Source: an uncultured Aeriscardovia sp. (GTDB taxonomy: Bacteria > Actinomycetota > Actinomycetes > Actinomycetales > Bifidobacteriaceae). Taken from it: a DNA stretch of 64,000 bases. Position 1 is the stretch's first letter. The number at the start of each line of letters is the position of its first letter. This document shows positions 19,735 to 29,646 of this stretch, piece after piece. The notes below the pieces were generated by a model. It ran no database searches. It was not told the DNA's origin and saw only the letters and a program-made list of their open reading frames with translations. The DNA lies in assembly GCA_903789535.1 (NCBI GenBank), contig CAIFES010000001.1, forward strand, positions 1 to 64,000. The letters run 5' to 3'. The position numbers and the translations under genes are program-made.

Positions 19735-21102
19735 TCAGTAGCTGGCGTCCAGAGGGTCCTCCCCGAAAAGCACCTCGCGCTCGGCCGCCGTAGTGGTGCG
19801 GCTGTCCAGCCAGCCGTACGGCAGATGCACCTTGCGCTGGTATTTGACGCGCCCGCGCGGGGCGCCGACCGCCTCGTCGGGCATATGCAGATCCGGGTCG
19901 AGGCCGTCGACCATGCGCTGTACGTCCTCGACCGTCCGGGCGGACATGAACTCGCGCCGCACCGCGCCGCCGACCGGGAAACCCTTGAGGTAGGAGGCGA
20001 TGTGCTTGCGCATGTCGCGCACGGCATGCTCCTCGTCGCCGTCGTAGAATTCCACCATGTACCGCGTGTGCCGCATGATGAGCCGGCCCACCTGCCCGAG
20101 GCTCGGATCCTCACGCTCGGTCGAGCCGGCAAAGGCATAACGGATGTCGGCGAAGATCCACGGCCGGCCCATGGCACCGCGCGCCACGGCCACACCATCG
20201 CAGCCCGTCTGGCGGACCATTTCGAGCGCATCCTCAGCGCTCCAGATATCCCCGTTGCCGAAGACGGGTATATCAAGCTCTTTCTTGAGTCTGCGGATCG
20301 CCGACCAGTCGGAATGGCCACCGTAGAACTGCGCGGTCGTACGCGCGTGGAGCGTCACCGCCGCCACGCCCTCCTCCTGCGCGATCTTGCCAGCGCGCAG
20401 ATAGGTCTCGTGGTCATCGTCGATGCCGACACGAATTTTGGCGGTCACCGGGATGCCTTCCGGCTTGCATGCCTCCACGGCTGCACGCACATCCGCGGCA
20501 AACAGATCCTCTTTCCACGGCAGGGCGCTGCCGCCGCCATGACGGGTGATCTTGGCGACCGGGCAGCCGAAGTTGAGATCGATATGGTCGGGATGCGCGC
20601 GCTCGATGATGGCGCGCACGGCCCTGCCCGTCCATTGCGGGTTCACCCCGTACACCTGCAGACTGCGGATCTTCTCCGAGGGGGCGAAGCGTGTCAGGCG
20701 CCATGCCTTGTCATTGTTCGCCACGATCGCACGGGCGGTGATCATCTCGCCCACATACAGACCGGATTTGCCGTATTCCTCGCACAAAACGCGGAACGGC
20801 CAGTTCGTCTCCCCCGCCATCGGCGAGAGGACGACCGGCGTGTCGACCACAAGATTGCCCAGACGGACCGGCGGCAGGGCCGGCACGTCCTTCTCGGCAT
20901 CCACCGCGCGCTCATGCGCGCTCAGCACCGGGACGGCATCCTGCCCCACTCGGCCATGCACCGCACCGGCGTTCTCCGACCGGGCGGCGGAACCGGAGGC
21001 GACGGAGCGCGGATACTCGCGCACCACGCTCTCGCGCTTCCTCAGCTTGCGCAGACGTGCCTTCTCCGCCTTCTCCGTCGTCTCGTCGTCCGTCATGCTC
21101 AC
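19735..21102 (-). CDS. dus: tRNA-dihydrouridine synthase (DusB-like)
   Basis: FMN- and NADPH-dependent reduction of uridine to dihydrouridine in tRNA D-loops. It has 455 residues with an unusual ~78-residue charged N-terminal extension before the TIM barrel, which opens at [15 protein letters not shown] (~90-104). Other motifs are [21 protein letters not shown] and [14 protein letters not shown], followed by the [12 protein letters not shown] flavin phosphate site, [17 protein letters not shown], and a C-terminal helical tRNA-binding domain (~360-445). Its start overlaps the glyS stop by 4 bp, pairing two tRNA-maturation functions. Confidence 0.93.
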   Translation of the reverse strand: MSMTDDETTEKAEKARLRKLRKRESVVREYPRSVASGSAARSENAGAVHGRVGQDAVPVLSAHERAVDAEKDVPALPPVRLGNLVVDTPVVLSPMAGETNWPFRVLCEEYGKSGLYVGEMITARAIVANNDKAWRLTRFAPSEKIRSLQVYGVNPQWTGRAVRAIIERAHPDHIDLNFGCPVAKITRHGGGSALPWKEDLFAADVRAAVEACKPEGIPVTAKIRVGIDDDHETYLRAGKIAQEEGVAAVTLHARTTAQFYGGHSDWSAIRRLKKELDIPVFGNGDIWSAEDALEMVRQTGCDGVAVARGAMGRPWIFADIRYAFAGSTEREDPSLGQVGRLIMRHTRYMVEFYDGDEEHAVRDMRKHIASYLKGFPVGGAVRREFMSARTVEDVQRMVDGLDPDLHMPDEAVGAPRGRVKYQRKVHLPYGWLDSRTTTAAEREVLFGEDPLDASY

Positions 21103-22619
21103 TCGTCGCCTTTGACCTCGGCCACCTTGACCGGGGCGGACTCGTCCGCCGCGCCCTTCTCGGCGGCCACATCGGTGCTGCCGTCGGCGGCGGTCTGACC
21201 GGTCACGCTGACCGGGCCCTCCGGGTACTTGATGCGGCGGTCCTCGATGCGAGCGCGGATATAATCGGCCAGCTGCGACATGTTGACGCGCTCCTGCTGC
21301 ATCGTGTCACGATCGCGCACGGTGACGGACTGGTCGTCCGGCGTGTCGAAGTCGACGGTGACACACAGCGGGGTGCCGATCTCATCCTCGCGGCGGTAAC
21401 GACGCCCGATGGCGCCAGCCATATCGAAGTCGATGTCCCAGTCGTTCTGGCGCAGGTCAGCGGCCAGGTTGCGGGCGATCGACTGCAGCGGCTCCTTCTT
21501 GCTCAGCGGCAGCACGGCGGCCTTGACCGGGGCCAGGCGCGGATCAAGGCGCAGCACGGTGCGACGGTCGACGCCGCCCTTCGTGTTCGGGGCCTCGTCC
21601 TCGTCGTAGGCATCCACGAGGAAGGCCATGAGCGAGCGCGTCAGACCCGCGGCCGGCTCAATGACGTAGGGGGTGAAGCGCTTACCGGTCTTCTGGTCGA
21701 AGTAGTCGAGCTCCTTGCCCGAGTGCTGCGAATGCGCCTTGAGATCGAAATCGGTGCGGTTGGCGATGCCCTCCAGCTCGCCCCAGTCAGAGTTGGGGAA
21801 GCCGAAGCGGTACTCGATATCGACGGTGCGCTTGGAGTAGTGCGCGAGCTTCGCCTTCGGATGCTCGTAGTGGCGCAGGTTCTCCTTCTTGATGCCCAGG
21901 TCGGTGTACCAGCGGGTGCGCGTGTCGATCCAGTACTGGTGCCAGTCCTCGTCGGTGCCCGGCACCACAAAGTACTCCATCTCCATCTGCTCGAACTCAC
22001 GGGTGCGGAAGATGAAGTTGCCCGGGGTGATCTCGTTGCGGAAGCTCTTGCCCATGTTGGCGATGCCGAACGGCGGCTTCTGGCGCGAGCTCTGCAGCAC
22101 CTCGTCGAAGTCGACGAAGATGCCCTGGGCGGTCTCCGGGCGCAGATAGTGCAGGGAGTTCTCGTCCTCGACGGGGCCGAGGTTGGTGCGCAGCATCATG
22201 TTGAAGTCACGCGGCTCGGTCCAGTTGCCCACGGTGCCGCAGTTGGGGCAGGCGATGGACTTCATGCCGTTCTCAGCCTTGTGACCATGCTTGTGCTCGT
22301 AGGCCTCCTCCATCGTGTCCTCGCGGAAGCGCTTGTGGCAGCTGAGGCACTCGATGAGCGGATCATTGAACACCTTGACGTGGCCGGAAGCGACCCACAC
22401 CTCGCTCGGCAGGATGATGGAGGTGTCCACGCCCACGATGTCGCCGCGGGTGGTGACCATCGACCGCCACCACTCGTGCTTGATATTCTCCTTGAGCGCC
22501 ACACCGAGCGGGCCGTAATCCCAGGCGGAACGGGTACCACCGTAGATCTCGCCGGCGGGGAACACGAAGCCGCGCCGCTTCGCCAGATCGACCACTGCAT
22601 CAAGTTTTGACTGAGCCAC
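21099..22619 (-). CDS. glyS: Glycyl-tRNA synthetase (single-chain, alpha2 type)
   Basis: Class II aminoacyl-tRNA synthetase charging tRNA-Gly, 506 residues. The N-terminal catalytic domain has [14 protein letters not shown], a CxxC...CPNC zinc-type insert (CLSCHKRF and CPNCGTVG), and motif 2 [23 protein letters not shown]. Motif 3 is [17 protein letters not shown]. The anticodon-binding domain (~370-470) has the [19 protein letters not shown] signature. The last ~35 residues are a Glu/Ala/Asp-rich tail. The start is GTG with AAAGGG upstream. Coupled to dus. Confidence 0.96.
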   Translation of the reverse strand: MAQSKLDAVVDLAKRRGFVFPAGEIYGGTRSAWDYGPLGVALKENIKHEWWRSMVTTRGDIVGVDTSIILPSEVWVASGHVKVFNDPLIECLSCHKRFREDTMEEAYEHKHGHKAENGMKSIACPNCGTVGNWTEPRDFNMMLRTNLGPVEDENSLHYLRPETAQGIFVDFDEVLQSSRQKPPFGIANMGKSFRNEITPGNFIFRTREFEQMEMEYFVVPGTDEDWHQYWIDTRTRWYTDLGIKKENLRHYEHPKAKLAHYSKRTVDIEYRFGFPNSDWGELEGIANRTDFDLKAHSQHSGKELDYFDQKTGKRFTPYVIEPAAGLTRSLMAFLVDAYDEDEAPNTKGGVDRRTVLRLDPRLAPVKAAVLPLSKKEPLQSIARNLAADLRQNDWDIDFDMAGAIGRRYRREDEIGTPLCVTVDFDTPDDQSVTVRDRDTMQQERVNMSQLADYIRARIEDRRIKYPEGPVSVTGQTAADGSTDVAAEKGAADESAPVKVAEVKGDE

Positions 22620-22732
22620 AATCGCCCTTTCGATTGTCCGCAGACGCAGGCGCTGCGACCGGATTGCCGCATGTCTGTCTGCTCCGACCCGCCCACGCTA
22701 CCGCCTAACTCTGACGAGGCGTGCGCGGGCGG

Positions 22733-22771
22733 GCAAAAAAGAACGGCGGGCCGGTCATCCCGGTCCGCCGT
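22733..22771 (-). terminator. Rho-independent terminator of the S10 peptidase gene
   Basis: A 12-bp stem with one G-U pair (22743-22754 with 22760-22771, loop TCATC) is followed on the minus strand by TTCTTTTTT. It sits 24 bp beyond the stop codon at 22796. Confidence 0.85.
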
Positions 22772-22795
22772 CGTGTCAGCGAGGGCTCACAGTCT

Positions 22796-24376
22796 TCACA
22801 GGCCCAGACCCGGCATGGGCTCGCGCTCGTCGAGCGCGGACACATCGCCAGACGGGGCGGCGTAGAACTTGTCCAGATCGTCGACGAGCTTGGGCAGGGC
22901 CTTGGGGGCGGTGTAGATCATGTGGCCGGACGGGTAGTACGTCAGGGCCACGTTGCGGCGCAGCGCCTTGGGCAGCTCGAGGTGGTCGATGTCGAACTCC
23001 GTCTGGAAGAACGGGGTGCACAGGTCGTACCAGCCGTTGCCGATGAGCACCTTGAGGCCGGGCTCGTGGGCGATGGCCGAGGCGAGGTCATCGATCACGC
23101 GCGGGAACGGCGTGTACTCCCAATCCACCGCCTTGACGCGAGACGAATCAGGCAGCGTGTGCTTCCAGTCCCACGATTTGCCCGGCTCAGTGCCGTCGAG
23201 GTCGAAATCGGCGAAGTCGCGGCGAAGCTCATGGTCCTTGTAGCCCAGCTCGTCGCGCACATACGATTCCACGGTGGCGGTGTAGGCCGGGCTGAGGAAA
23301 GCGTCATCGATGAGGAACGTCTCCTGGTCACGCGCCTGGTCGAGGTCGAAGCCGGCCACACGGCCGTCGTAGGCACCCAGGATCTTGCCCTGCGGGCGCA
23401 GCAGCTCCTTGCTGAAGCGCTCGACCGGGATGCGCAGATTGGACTGACGCACGTAATCGACGGACAGTCCGGTCAGATGCGCATACTCCGAGGCGACGGC
23501 ATCAAAGTCGGCCTTCGAGAGCCTGTCACCCATGGCCAGCGCCTGACGATACGGGCCGGAGGCGAACTCGCGGGCCTTCTGCACCTGCTCCTGCACGCTC
23601 AGGCCCTTGCCTGCCTTGCCCTGATACTGCGCAGAGGCGGCGTAGGTCGGGAAGAAACCGATGTAGAGCTGGTCGTCACCGCTGAACGTGTGGGCGTAAT
23701 CGAGGATGTTGGAGATGAGGGTGATGCCCGAAAGGGCCGCGCCGTCCTGGAGCAGGCGGTACGACAGGGCGGCGCCGCGCACGGTGCCGTAGGACTCGCC
23801 GAACAGGTACTTGGGGCTGTTCCAGCGGTGGTTCTTGGTGATCCAGCGGCGGATGAACTGGCTGAAGGCGGCGACATCGCCGTCGACGCTCCAGATCTCC
23901 TTCTTCGCCTTCTCGGCCACCTTGGAGGATCCGGCGCCGGGGGCGTCGACGAACACGAGGTCGGAGACGGGCAGCAGCGAGTGGTCGTTCTCGACGAGCG
24001 AATAGGGGGCGGGAAGGCCCTGTGCCACCTCGCCGGTGTCGACGCGCTTGGGGCCGAACGAACCCATAAGCAGGAAGGTGGTGGACGAGCCCGGGCCGCC
24101 GTTGAAGATGAAGGTGACGGGCCGGGCCGGGTCGGTGCGGCCCTGTTTGTCGATGGCGAGGAAGTCGACGTGGAACATGGAGGCGGCCGGCCTGACCTTC
24201 TTCGTGTCCACCCAGATGTTGCCGACGACGGCCTGATAGGTCATATCCTCGCCGTTGACGCGGGTGGTGTGCCGGGTGACGGTCTCGTTCTCCTCCGGCA
24301 TGCCGTTGTTCTTCTCTTCGGACTGGTCGGGCTGGACGATCTGCAGCCGGATGTCCTTCGATTCGAGTTCTGCCAT
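22796..24376 (-). CDS. Serine carboxypeptidase-like protein (peptidase family S10)
   Basis: Alpha/beta-hydrolase peptidase of 526 residues from the ATG at 24376 (AAAGGA 6 nt upstream). Seen: FNGGPGSS (91-98), which forms the oxyanion hole, the nucleophile Ser195 in GESYG, the catalytic Asp in GNGWYDLCTPF (~460) and the catalytic His in YYPSGHMIY (~500). No signal peptide is present, unlike most vacuolar or secreted family members, so a cytosolic role in peptide degradation is inferred. It follows uppS on the same strand and has its own terminator. Confidence 0.88.
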   Translation of the reverse strand: MAELESKDIRLQIVQPDQSEEKNNGMPEENETVTRHTTRVNGEDMTYQAVVGNIWVDTKKVRPAASMFHVDFLAIDKQGRTDPARPVTFIFNGGPGSSTTFLLMGSFGPKRVDTGEVAQGLPAPYSLVENDHSLLPVSDLVFVDAPGAGSSKVAEKAKKEIWSVDGDVAAFSQFIRRWITKNHRWNSPKYLFGESYGTVRGAALSYRLLQDGAALSGITLISNILDYAHTFSGDDQLYIGFFPTYAASAQYQGKAGKGLSVQEQVQKAREFASGPYRQALAMGDRLSKADFDAVASEYAHLTGLSVDYVRQSNLRIPVERFSKELLRPQGKILGAYDGRVAGFDLDQARDQETFLIDDAFLSPAYTATVESYVRDELGYKDHELRRDFADFDLDGTEPGKSWDWKHTLPDSSRVKAVDWEYTPFPRVIDDLASAIAHEPGLKVLIGNGWYDLCTPFFQTEFDIDHLELPKALRRNVALTYYPSGHMIYTAPKALPKLVDDLDKFYAAPSGDVSALDEREPMPGLGL

Positions 24377-24470
24377 GGGATCCTTTCCCGCCGCGCCCAC
24401 GCGCGGTGTGTTGATCTCAGGCTACCCCGGGCCGCGCCGTAGCGAAACAGCGGTGAAATGTCTGTTGCCC

Positions 24471-25301
24471 TCACGCCGTGCCAAAACGACGGTGGCGGCC
24501 GGCGTAATCGGTGATCGCCCTCCAGAGCACCTGGCGCGAGCAGTCGGGGAACAGCTCGGGCACGAAGTCGTACTCGGCGTAGGCAGCCTCCCAGATCAGG
24601 AAGTTCGACGTGCGCTGCTCGCCTGAGGTGCGCACCACCAGGTCCACATCGGGGATATCAGGGTTGTAGAGGTTCTCCCCGATCGTCTTCTCACTGATGC
24701 GCTTTCCGGAAAGCCTTCCCTCGCGCACCTGCTCGGCGATGCGCGCGGCGGCATCGGCAATCTCGGCACGCCCGCCGTAGTTGATACAGAACACCACGTC
24801 GATCACGCTGTTGTGGCGGGTGATACGCTCGGCACGCTCCAGCTCGTCGATGACGGACTTCCACAGTCGCGGTCGCCGGCCGGCCCAGCGCACGCGCACG
24901 CCCCACGCGTTCATCTGATCGATGCGCCGACGGATGATGTCGCGCGAGAAGCCCATGAGGAAATGCACCTCCTGGGGCGAGCGGTTCCAGTTCTCGGTGG
25001 AGAACGTATACAGGCTCAGGTAGCGCACACCGGCCTCGATGGCGCCGGCGATGATGTCGAAGACGACCGGTTCGGCGGCCTTATGCCCCTCGGTGCGCAC
25101 AAGGCCGCGTTTCTTGGCCCAGCGGCCGTTGCCGTCCATGATGAAGCCGACGTGCCGTGGCACGTTCATACCCGAGAAATCAGGGATGCGCGCCGGGTCG
25201 GAGAACGGGGCCGCGGGGATGTCGAGGCTGGTCGGGTCATAGCCGGCGAACGGGGATGAGAGCGCCTTGGGCGCGGTATACGACTGGAATCGTGAGCTCA
25301 T
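24471..25301 (-). CDS. uppS: Undecaprenyl (isoprenyl) diphosphate synthase
   Basis: cis-prenyltransferase making the lipid carrier for peptidoglycan and surface polysaccharide. It has 276 residues. MDGNGRWA (55-62) carries the catalytic Asp56; YLSLYTFSTENW and the C-terminal DLVVRTSGEQRTSNFLIWEAAYAE (product-binding RxSGExRxSNF-type motif) are intact. The first ~48 residues are an extension before the fold. There is no Shine-Dalgarno; a TAGATT box lies 6 nt before the ATG at 25308-25313, suggesting a leaderless transcript starting beside the recO stop. recO-uppS adjacency is common in Actinobacteria. Confidence 0.95.
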   Translation of the reverse strand: MSSRFQSYTAPKALSSPFAGYDPTSLDIPAAPFSDPARIPDFSGMNVPRHVGFIMDGNGRWAKKRGLVRTEGHKAAEPVVFDIIAGAIEAGVRYLSLYTFSTENWNRSPQEVHFLMGFSRDIIRRRIDQMNAWGVRVRWAGRRPRLWKSVIDELERAERITRHNSVIDVVFCINYGGRAEIADAAARIAEQVREGRLSGKRISEKTIGENLYNPDIPDVDLVVRTSGEQRTSNFLIWEAAYAEYDFVPELFPDCSRQVLWRAITDYAGRHRRFGTA

Positions 25302-25307
25302 AAGCCC

Positions 25308-25313
25308 AATCTA
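25308..25313 (-). promoter_or_regulatory. -10-like TAGATT box of uppS (leaderless signature)
   Basis: TAGATT on the minus strand ends 6 nt before the uppS ATG, and no ribosome-binding site is present. Transcription would begin at or beside the start codon. The -35 was not assigned. Confidence 0.45.
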
Positions 25314-25315
25314 AC

Positions 25316-26053
25316 TCACCCGAGCAATCCTGCCGAGTGCAGAGGACGCTCGAGATAGTACTGTGTCCATTCCTCCACGATGGCGGTCACCTGATGGTTC
25401 TCCCGTACCGGGCAGTGCGCCCAGTCCCCCATCAGCAGCGAGCGCAGCGCCACGGCTCCCTCATGCGAGAGCGGCCGGCATTGGGCGCCGACACCCGCCC
25501 GGTCGATGCTGCAGACCATCCCGCCCAGCGGCACCGAGAAGAAGGCGAGATCGCGTTCCGGCTCGCCTTTGCCGCAGACCACGCAGGTGGCCAGACGCGG
25601 TCGCCAGCCTTCCTGGGCGAGTGCGCGCAGCTCGTACGACTGGGCGGCCTGCCAGGGGGCGAGCCGCCGCGAGGCGAGGGCGGCGAGGGCCCCGGCGAGC
25701 AGCCGGTAGTGGGCGGGCTGTGCCCCGGAGTCATCGGCGATGAGCTTGTCAGCGGTCTCGCACATCAGGCTTGCCGCCACGAAGAGCCCGTAGTCCTGGG
25801 CGATGGGCCGGGCATAGGCGCTGATCTCCACTGCCTGGGTGACGATCTGCAGGGCGGATCGTCCCTGGAACAGCTGCAGCCGGCAGCGCATGAATGGTTC
25901 GAGCCGCGCCCCGAAACGCGAGCGTGGTTTGCGCACGCCCTTGGCAACCGCGCGGATCTTGCCGTGCGCGAGGGTCAGCAGGGTGACGATGCGGTCCGCC
26001 TCCCCTAGCCGCGCGGTGCGCAGGACGACCGCCTCATCGCTGTAGACAGGCAT
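25316..26053 (-). CDS. recO: DNA repair protein RecO
   Basis: RecFOR-pathway mediator that loads RecA on SSB-coated DNA. It has 245 residues. The N-terminal OB fold (1-80) opens with YSDEAVVLRTARLGEADRIVTLLT and GARLEPF. The C-terminal helical part contains the zinc-type CVVCGKGE and the later MVCSID cysteine. Its start codon shares one base with the stop of the upstream membrane hydrolase gene, so translation is probably coupled. Confidence 0.93.
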   Translation of the reverse strand: MPVYSDEAVVLRTARLGEADRIVTLLTLAHGKIRAVAKGVRKPRSRFGARLEPFMRCRLQLFQGRSALQIVTQAVEISAYARPIAQDYGLFVAASLMCETADKLIADDSGAQPAHYRLLAGALAALASRRLAPWQAAQSYELRALAQEGWRPRLATCVVCGKGEPERDLAFFSVPLGGMVCSIDRAGVGAQCRPLSHEGAVALRSLLMGDWAHCPVRENHQVTAIVEEWTQYYLERPLHSAGLLG

Positions 26054-27945
26054 CAGAAGACGAACGCCCCCCAGAACGCGAAGAAGAACAGCAGCAGGAG
26101 CATGGTGATCGAGACGGTGAGCGCGTAGCCCATGGCAAGCGGCGTGCGGGTGAACAGATGCCGGCTGTTCCAGTCACCTTGCCGGCGCTCCCGTGCGAGG
26201 CGCCGGCGCAGCTCGCGCATGCTCACCGAGTCGGCCTGCGCGCCGTGGGCGATGAGCCTGCGACGCAGCCGGACCGCCTCCTGTCGGCGCATGTGCATGT
26301 TGTGCAGTCCGACGACGAGCATCTGGGTGAGCACGCGCGCCCACATCCACACCACCAGGATGCAGCCGCCGACGATCACGTACCAGCTCCAGCCGATGAA
26401 GCCCGGGTCCTGCGGGGCGGCGCCATAGCAGAGATTGGTGACGCGGATGACCACCTCGGCCAGGCCGTCGGCAAACAGGAGGAAGGCGAAGACGGTGACG
26501 ACGGACATGCCCAGCAGCGTGGGTCCGAAGCCGTTCTTGAACAGGCGTTCCGGACGCTGATGGCGGATCCTGCGTCCGATCCTCCGGCCCAGCAGGGCGA
26601 GCGAGAAGATGAGCGTGGTGAGCAGGCCGAGCACGAGCAGCACATGCAGCACCACCATGTAGATGGTCTGGCCGGTCTTCCTGTGCACGTCGTCCGGCTG
26701 GCTGATCGCCTGGTAGATGTCGGCCCCGGCCACGCGCGGGGCGGTCTGCCGCTGCCCGCGCACGATGCCGTTGGACCAGGTGAGCAGGTCGTCGATCATG
26801 TGGTCGGCGTAGCGGGTGTTGCCGTCCTCCTCATTGCCGATGCGCATCACATGGTTGGCCAGCGCGTAGTCGCGGATGACGAAATTGGTGTTGCCCGACT
26901 GCTGGGCGAGTTTCATCACCCTCTGCGCGCCGTCCACGTGCGCGGTCATCACGTCTTTGGAGCCGAGCGCGAGGAAGGTGGGGATGGAGAACGAGGTGTC
27001 GTCGATCGGGTCGATATCAAAATTGTGCAGCCCGAAGACCTCCAGGTCGATCGAGACGACGCGGCGGACGAAACCTTGATAACCGGAGTTCGCCCCGATG
27101 ATGGAGACATCCTCGCTGATGAAGAAGCCGAGCGCCTTGCGTGGGGAAAACAGCATGGGCGAGAGGAAGATCTGGAAAGCGATGTCTTTATCGTCACGCA
27201 GCACATAGGGGGCCACGTATCCGGACTCGCTGGTGGCGTAGATGCCGACCCGGGAACTGTCGACACTGGCCTGGCGCCGCAGAAGGTTGAGCGCAGCCAC
27301 ATCGGCCCGCGCCTCGGCCGGGTAGTCGTGGTTGACCACCGTCGTGTCCCACACAGGCTTGTCGGTCACCATGGTGACGTAGCCGGCCGAGCTGAACGGT
27401 ACGGCGATATCACCGAACGCATCAGTGCCATACGTGCCGATGCCGTGCAGGAAGAGAACGGCCGGGGCCTTTCCCCTGTAGCCGATCGGCTCGCGGATCA
27501 GGACGTCGAGCCGCTGTTTTTTGCCCGTCGACGCCTGTGTGACGGTCAGGTGCGTGTGACGCTGCCGTATTTTGTACCGGCCGACGGTGTCCGCCATGCC
27601 GCACAACCCGCCCCGGGCGATCTGGGCATGTGCCGAACCTGGGCAGGTGACGGATCCGGACTGGGGCTCGAAACTCACGGAGGTGGTCTGCTGTACGGCC
27701 TCCATCGTGCGGTCGTACGGCTTGAGGTCCCACTGCTCGTTCGTGGCGGCCGAGATGCCGGAGAACAAGGTCAGCAGCAGCAAGAACACCGGAATGGCGG
27801 AAAGCACGCGGTGGCGCGAGATCCATGCATCCTGCCCTGCAGACGCCGAAGCCTGCGGTGTGCCGATATTCGTCCGCCCTGTCGCCGTCTTGTGACGAGG
27901 AGGTCTCGGCCCGCTCGTACCGGGACGGTGCTGCCGCTGTGTCAC
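26053..27945 (-). CDS. Membrane-anchored alpha/beta hydrolase
   Basis: 630-residue protein with a basic N-terminus, one hydrophobic anchor (~47-66), an extracytoplasmic alpha/beta-hydrolase domain (~130-395) and a C-terminal membrane region with about four hydrophobic segments (~425-450, 475-500, 515-545, 600-625). The nucleophile elbow reads YATSESGY (consensus GxSxG with Ala for the first Gly). LFLHGIGTYG fits the oxyanion loop, and the Asp in ALGSKDVMT and the His in ANHVMRIG fit the triad. The substrate is unknown; a dipeptidyl-peptidase or esterase role is a guess. The GTG start overlaps the stop of the DivIVA-repeat gene, and the gene is coupled to recO. Confidence 0.8.
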   Translation of the reverse strand: MTQRQHRPGTSGPRPPRHKTATGRTNIGTPQASASAGQDAWISRHRVLSAIPVFLLLLTLFSGISAATNEQWDLKPYDRTMEAVQQTTSVSFEPQSGSVTCPGSAHAQIARGGLCGMADTVGRYKIRQRHTHLTVTQASTGKKQRLDVLIREPIGYRGKAPAVLFLHGIGTYGTDAFGDIAVPFSSAGYVTMVTDKPVWDTTVVNHDYPAEARADVAALNLLRRQASVDSSRVGIYATSESGYVAPYVLRDDKDIAFQIFLSPMLFSPRKALGFFISEDVSIIGANSGYQGFVRRVVSIDLEVFGLHNFDIDPIDDTSFSIPTFLALGSKDVMTAHVDGAQRVMKLAQQSGNTNFVIRDYALANHVMRIGNEEDGNTRYADHMIDDLLTWSNGIVRGQRQTAPRVAGADIYQAISQPDDVHRKTGQTIYMVVLHVLLVLGLLTTLIFSLALLGRRIGRRIRHQRPERLFKNGFGPTLLGMSVVTVFAFLLFADGLAEVVIRVTNLCYGAAPQDPGFIGWSWYVIVGGCILVVWMWARVLTQMLVVGLHNMHMRRQEAVRLRRRLIAHGAQADSVSMRELRRRLARERRQGDWNSRHLFTRTPLAMGYALTVSITMLLLLFFFAFWGAFVF

Positions 27946-29471
27946 TCCTGCGAATCCCCCGCGGACGGAGCCTTCGCCGCCTGCGCGCCGGAGTCATGCT
28001 GATCCGCATGATCGGCGGACGACGCCTGTGCCCCCGAATGTGAACGCGGTGCCGGGAAGGTCAGATCCGGGATCTCGAAGGAGTCGGTCGAGCTGACCGA
28101 GCTGTTGAGCAGGGACGAGATGTAGCTCTCATCGCCGGAATGGGCAGAGGAGGTGTCGGAGGATGCCTCGTCAGGGACGGCCTGCAGGTCGGTATACACC
28201 TGCTGCGGGGACTGGACGGACGCGGCCGGCTGTACAGCGGACGCCGGTGACGTCTGCCGGGCCTGTGCCGACGGTGCAGGACCGGCGGCAGGAATATCCT
28301 CCGGCCGGGCGGCCTGCTCCGGTTGACGATGGGCGACGACGGACGGCCCGCCGACCATGGTGGCGTCCGGTTCGATCCCCGCACCCACACGTGTGGCGTC
28401 CGCCTCGGCCTCGGGGCGTGCGGCATCGACAGAACTCTGCGACTGCCGCGACGATGAATGATCGGTGGAGACGAGCGAGGCGAGACGGGCGGAACCCCAG
28501 CCGGTGTCCTGGGTCTGCGAGGCATCCTGCCCGAATGAGGGGGAGGACGTCTGTGAGGACCCCGAGGCCTGCGACGACTCATGCAACGGCTGCGGGATCG
28601 GCGAGAATGCCTCAGGGGCCGTCTCGCCTTCCTGTGCGACGGCGGAAGGCCCGTCATAGCTGATCGGCATGAGCGGCATGGCGGACGATGCCGCCTTCCC
28701 GGCGGCCTGGCCGGCTGCCTGGTGCGTCGGCGTGGGACGAACAGGGGCCTGCCCTGCCTCCGACTGCGCCACCGCGCCGGTCAGCAGATTGCCCTCGCCG
28801 GCGAACGGCTGGAGAGGATGGCCGGTCACGCGCTCATATGATTCCATACGCGTGAGCACCTGCACACAGCGGTTGAGATAGGCATCCACCGATGCCTCGC
28901 CGTATCCATGCTTGCCCTTGTGACGGGTGAAGATCACGTTGGAGACACGCTGGGAGGTGATGTCCTGCGCGCCCGCGGCGGGCTCGAGGGAGGTGATGAT
29001 GCCGATGCGGTCGGCGATATGCGTCCATGCCTGGGCGACGATCTGGTCGACCTGTCGGAAGTCATAGGACGGCAGACGGTGCTGGCCGCGGGCGAACCGC
29101 TGTTTCGCCCCCGCTTCTGCACGCTCCTGCAGAGTCCTGGCCAGCGCCAGCAGATCCTCCTGCCATGCCTCCTCGCCATTGGCGGTGAGCGTGTACTGGG
29201 TGCGCTGGTCGACGATGGCGCGCTCCAGACGCAGCAGCGCCGCATCCACCTGGCTGATCACATAACCGTTCTTCTCCAGATGGAAGCTCGCGACCTGGAT
29301 GTCCTCCTGGGTCAGGACCGGCGTCTCCGACTCGTACATCGCGTGCGTGCGGTCGAGGAAGTCATCGACCTCCGCGATGTTGTATCCCCACTTGTGCTTG
29401 CCCGCACGTTCGATGGACGGGGTGCGATCCTCGGTGGCCGCCTGATCCGCTTGTGCCTGCGTCTGACTCAT
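27942..29471 (-). CDS. DivIVA-domain repeat protein
   Basis: 509 residues from the ATG at 29471 (GAAGGGAAG upstream). Three DivIVA-type motifs of the form GYxxxxVDxxLxR occur: KWGYNIAEVDDFLDR (27-41), KNGYVISQVDAALLR (67-81) and KHGYGEASVDAYLNR (187-201). A related SYDFRQVDQIVAQAW lies at 135-149. This matches the DivIVA-repeat family known from bifidobacteria and a few other Actinobacteria. Residues ~220-509 are Ser/Gln/Pro/Ala-rich and probably disordered. A scaffold role at the pole or septum is inferred. It is the first gene of a coupled run with the membrane hydrolase and recO. Confidence 0.85.
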   Translation of the reverse strand: MSQTQAQADQAATEDRTPSIERAGKHKWGYNIAEVDDFLDRTHAMYESETPVLTQEDIQVASFHLEKNGYVISQVDAALLRLERAIVDQRTQYTLTANGEEAWQEDLLALARTLQERAEAGAKQRFARGQHRLPSYDFRQVDQIVAQAWTHIADRIGIITSLEPAAGAQDITSQRVSNVIFTRHKGKHGYGEASVDAYLNRCVQVLTRMESYERVTGHPLQPFAGEGNLLTGAVAQSEAGQAPVRPTPTHQAAGQAAGKAASSAMPLMPISYDGPSAVAQEGETAPEAFSPIPQPLHESSQASGSSQTSSPSFGQDASQTQDTGWGSARLASLVSTDHSSSRQSQSSVDAARPEAEADATRVGAGIEPDATMVGGPSVVAHRQPEQAARPEDIPAAGPAPSAQARQTSPASAVQPAASVQSPQQVYTDLQAVPDEASSDTSSAHSGDESYISSLLNSSVSSTDSFEIPDLTFPAPRSHSGAQASSADHADQHDSGAQAAKAPSAGDSQE

Positions 29472-29570
29472 TGGGCTTCCCTTCGACGTCATACGAAGCC
29501 AAGATTACGCGCGGCAAAGGAAGAAGGCCATAACTCTCCTCCCGGCACACGTGTAAGGTGGTCGTCGTCA

Positions 29571-29646
29571 GCCTCGGTAGCTCAGTGGATAGAGCACCGC
29601 TCTCCTAAAGCGGGTGTCGTGCGTTCGAATCGCATCCGGGGCACCA
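29571..29646 (+). tRNA. tRNA-Arg (anticodon CCU), CCA encoded
   Basis: The acceptor stem GCCTCGG pairs with CCGGGGC through one G-U pair. The D-arm, a 5-bp anticodon stem (CCGCT/AGCGG) with loop CTCCTAA, and the T-arm with GTTCGAATC are all present. The anticodon CCT reads AGG codons. The 73-nt body is followed by a genomic CCA. No duplicated 3' end was seen downstream, so there is no sign of use as an integration site here. Confidence 0.97.

Noticed and set aside
18328-21198. 956-residue open frame on the plus strand
   Set aside because: Antisense to ftsZ and dus; Arg/Leu/Ala-biased composition, no domain, and both minus-strand genes are certain.
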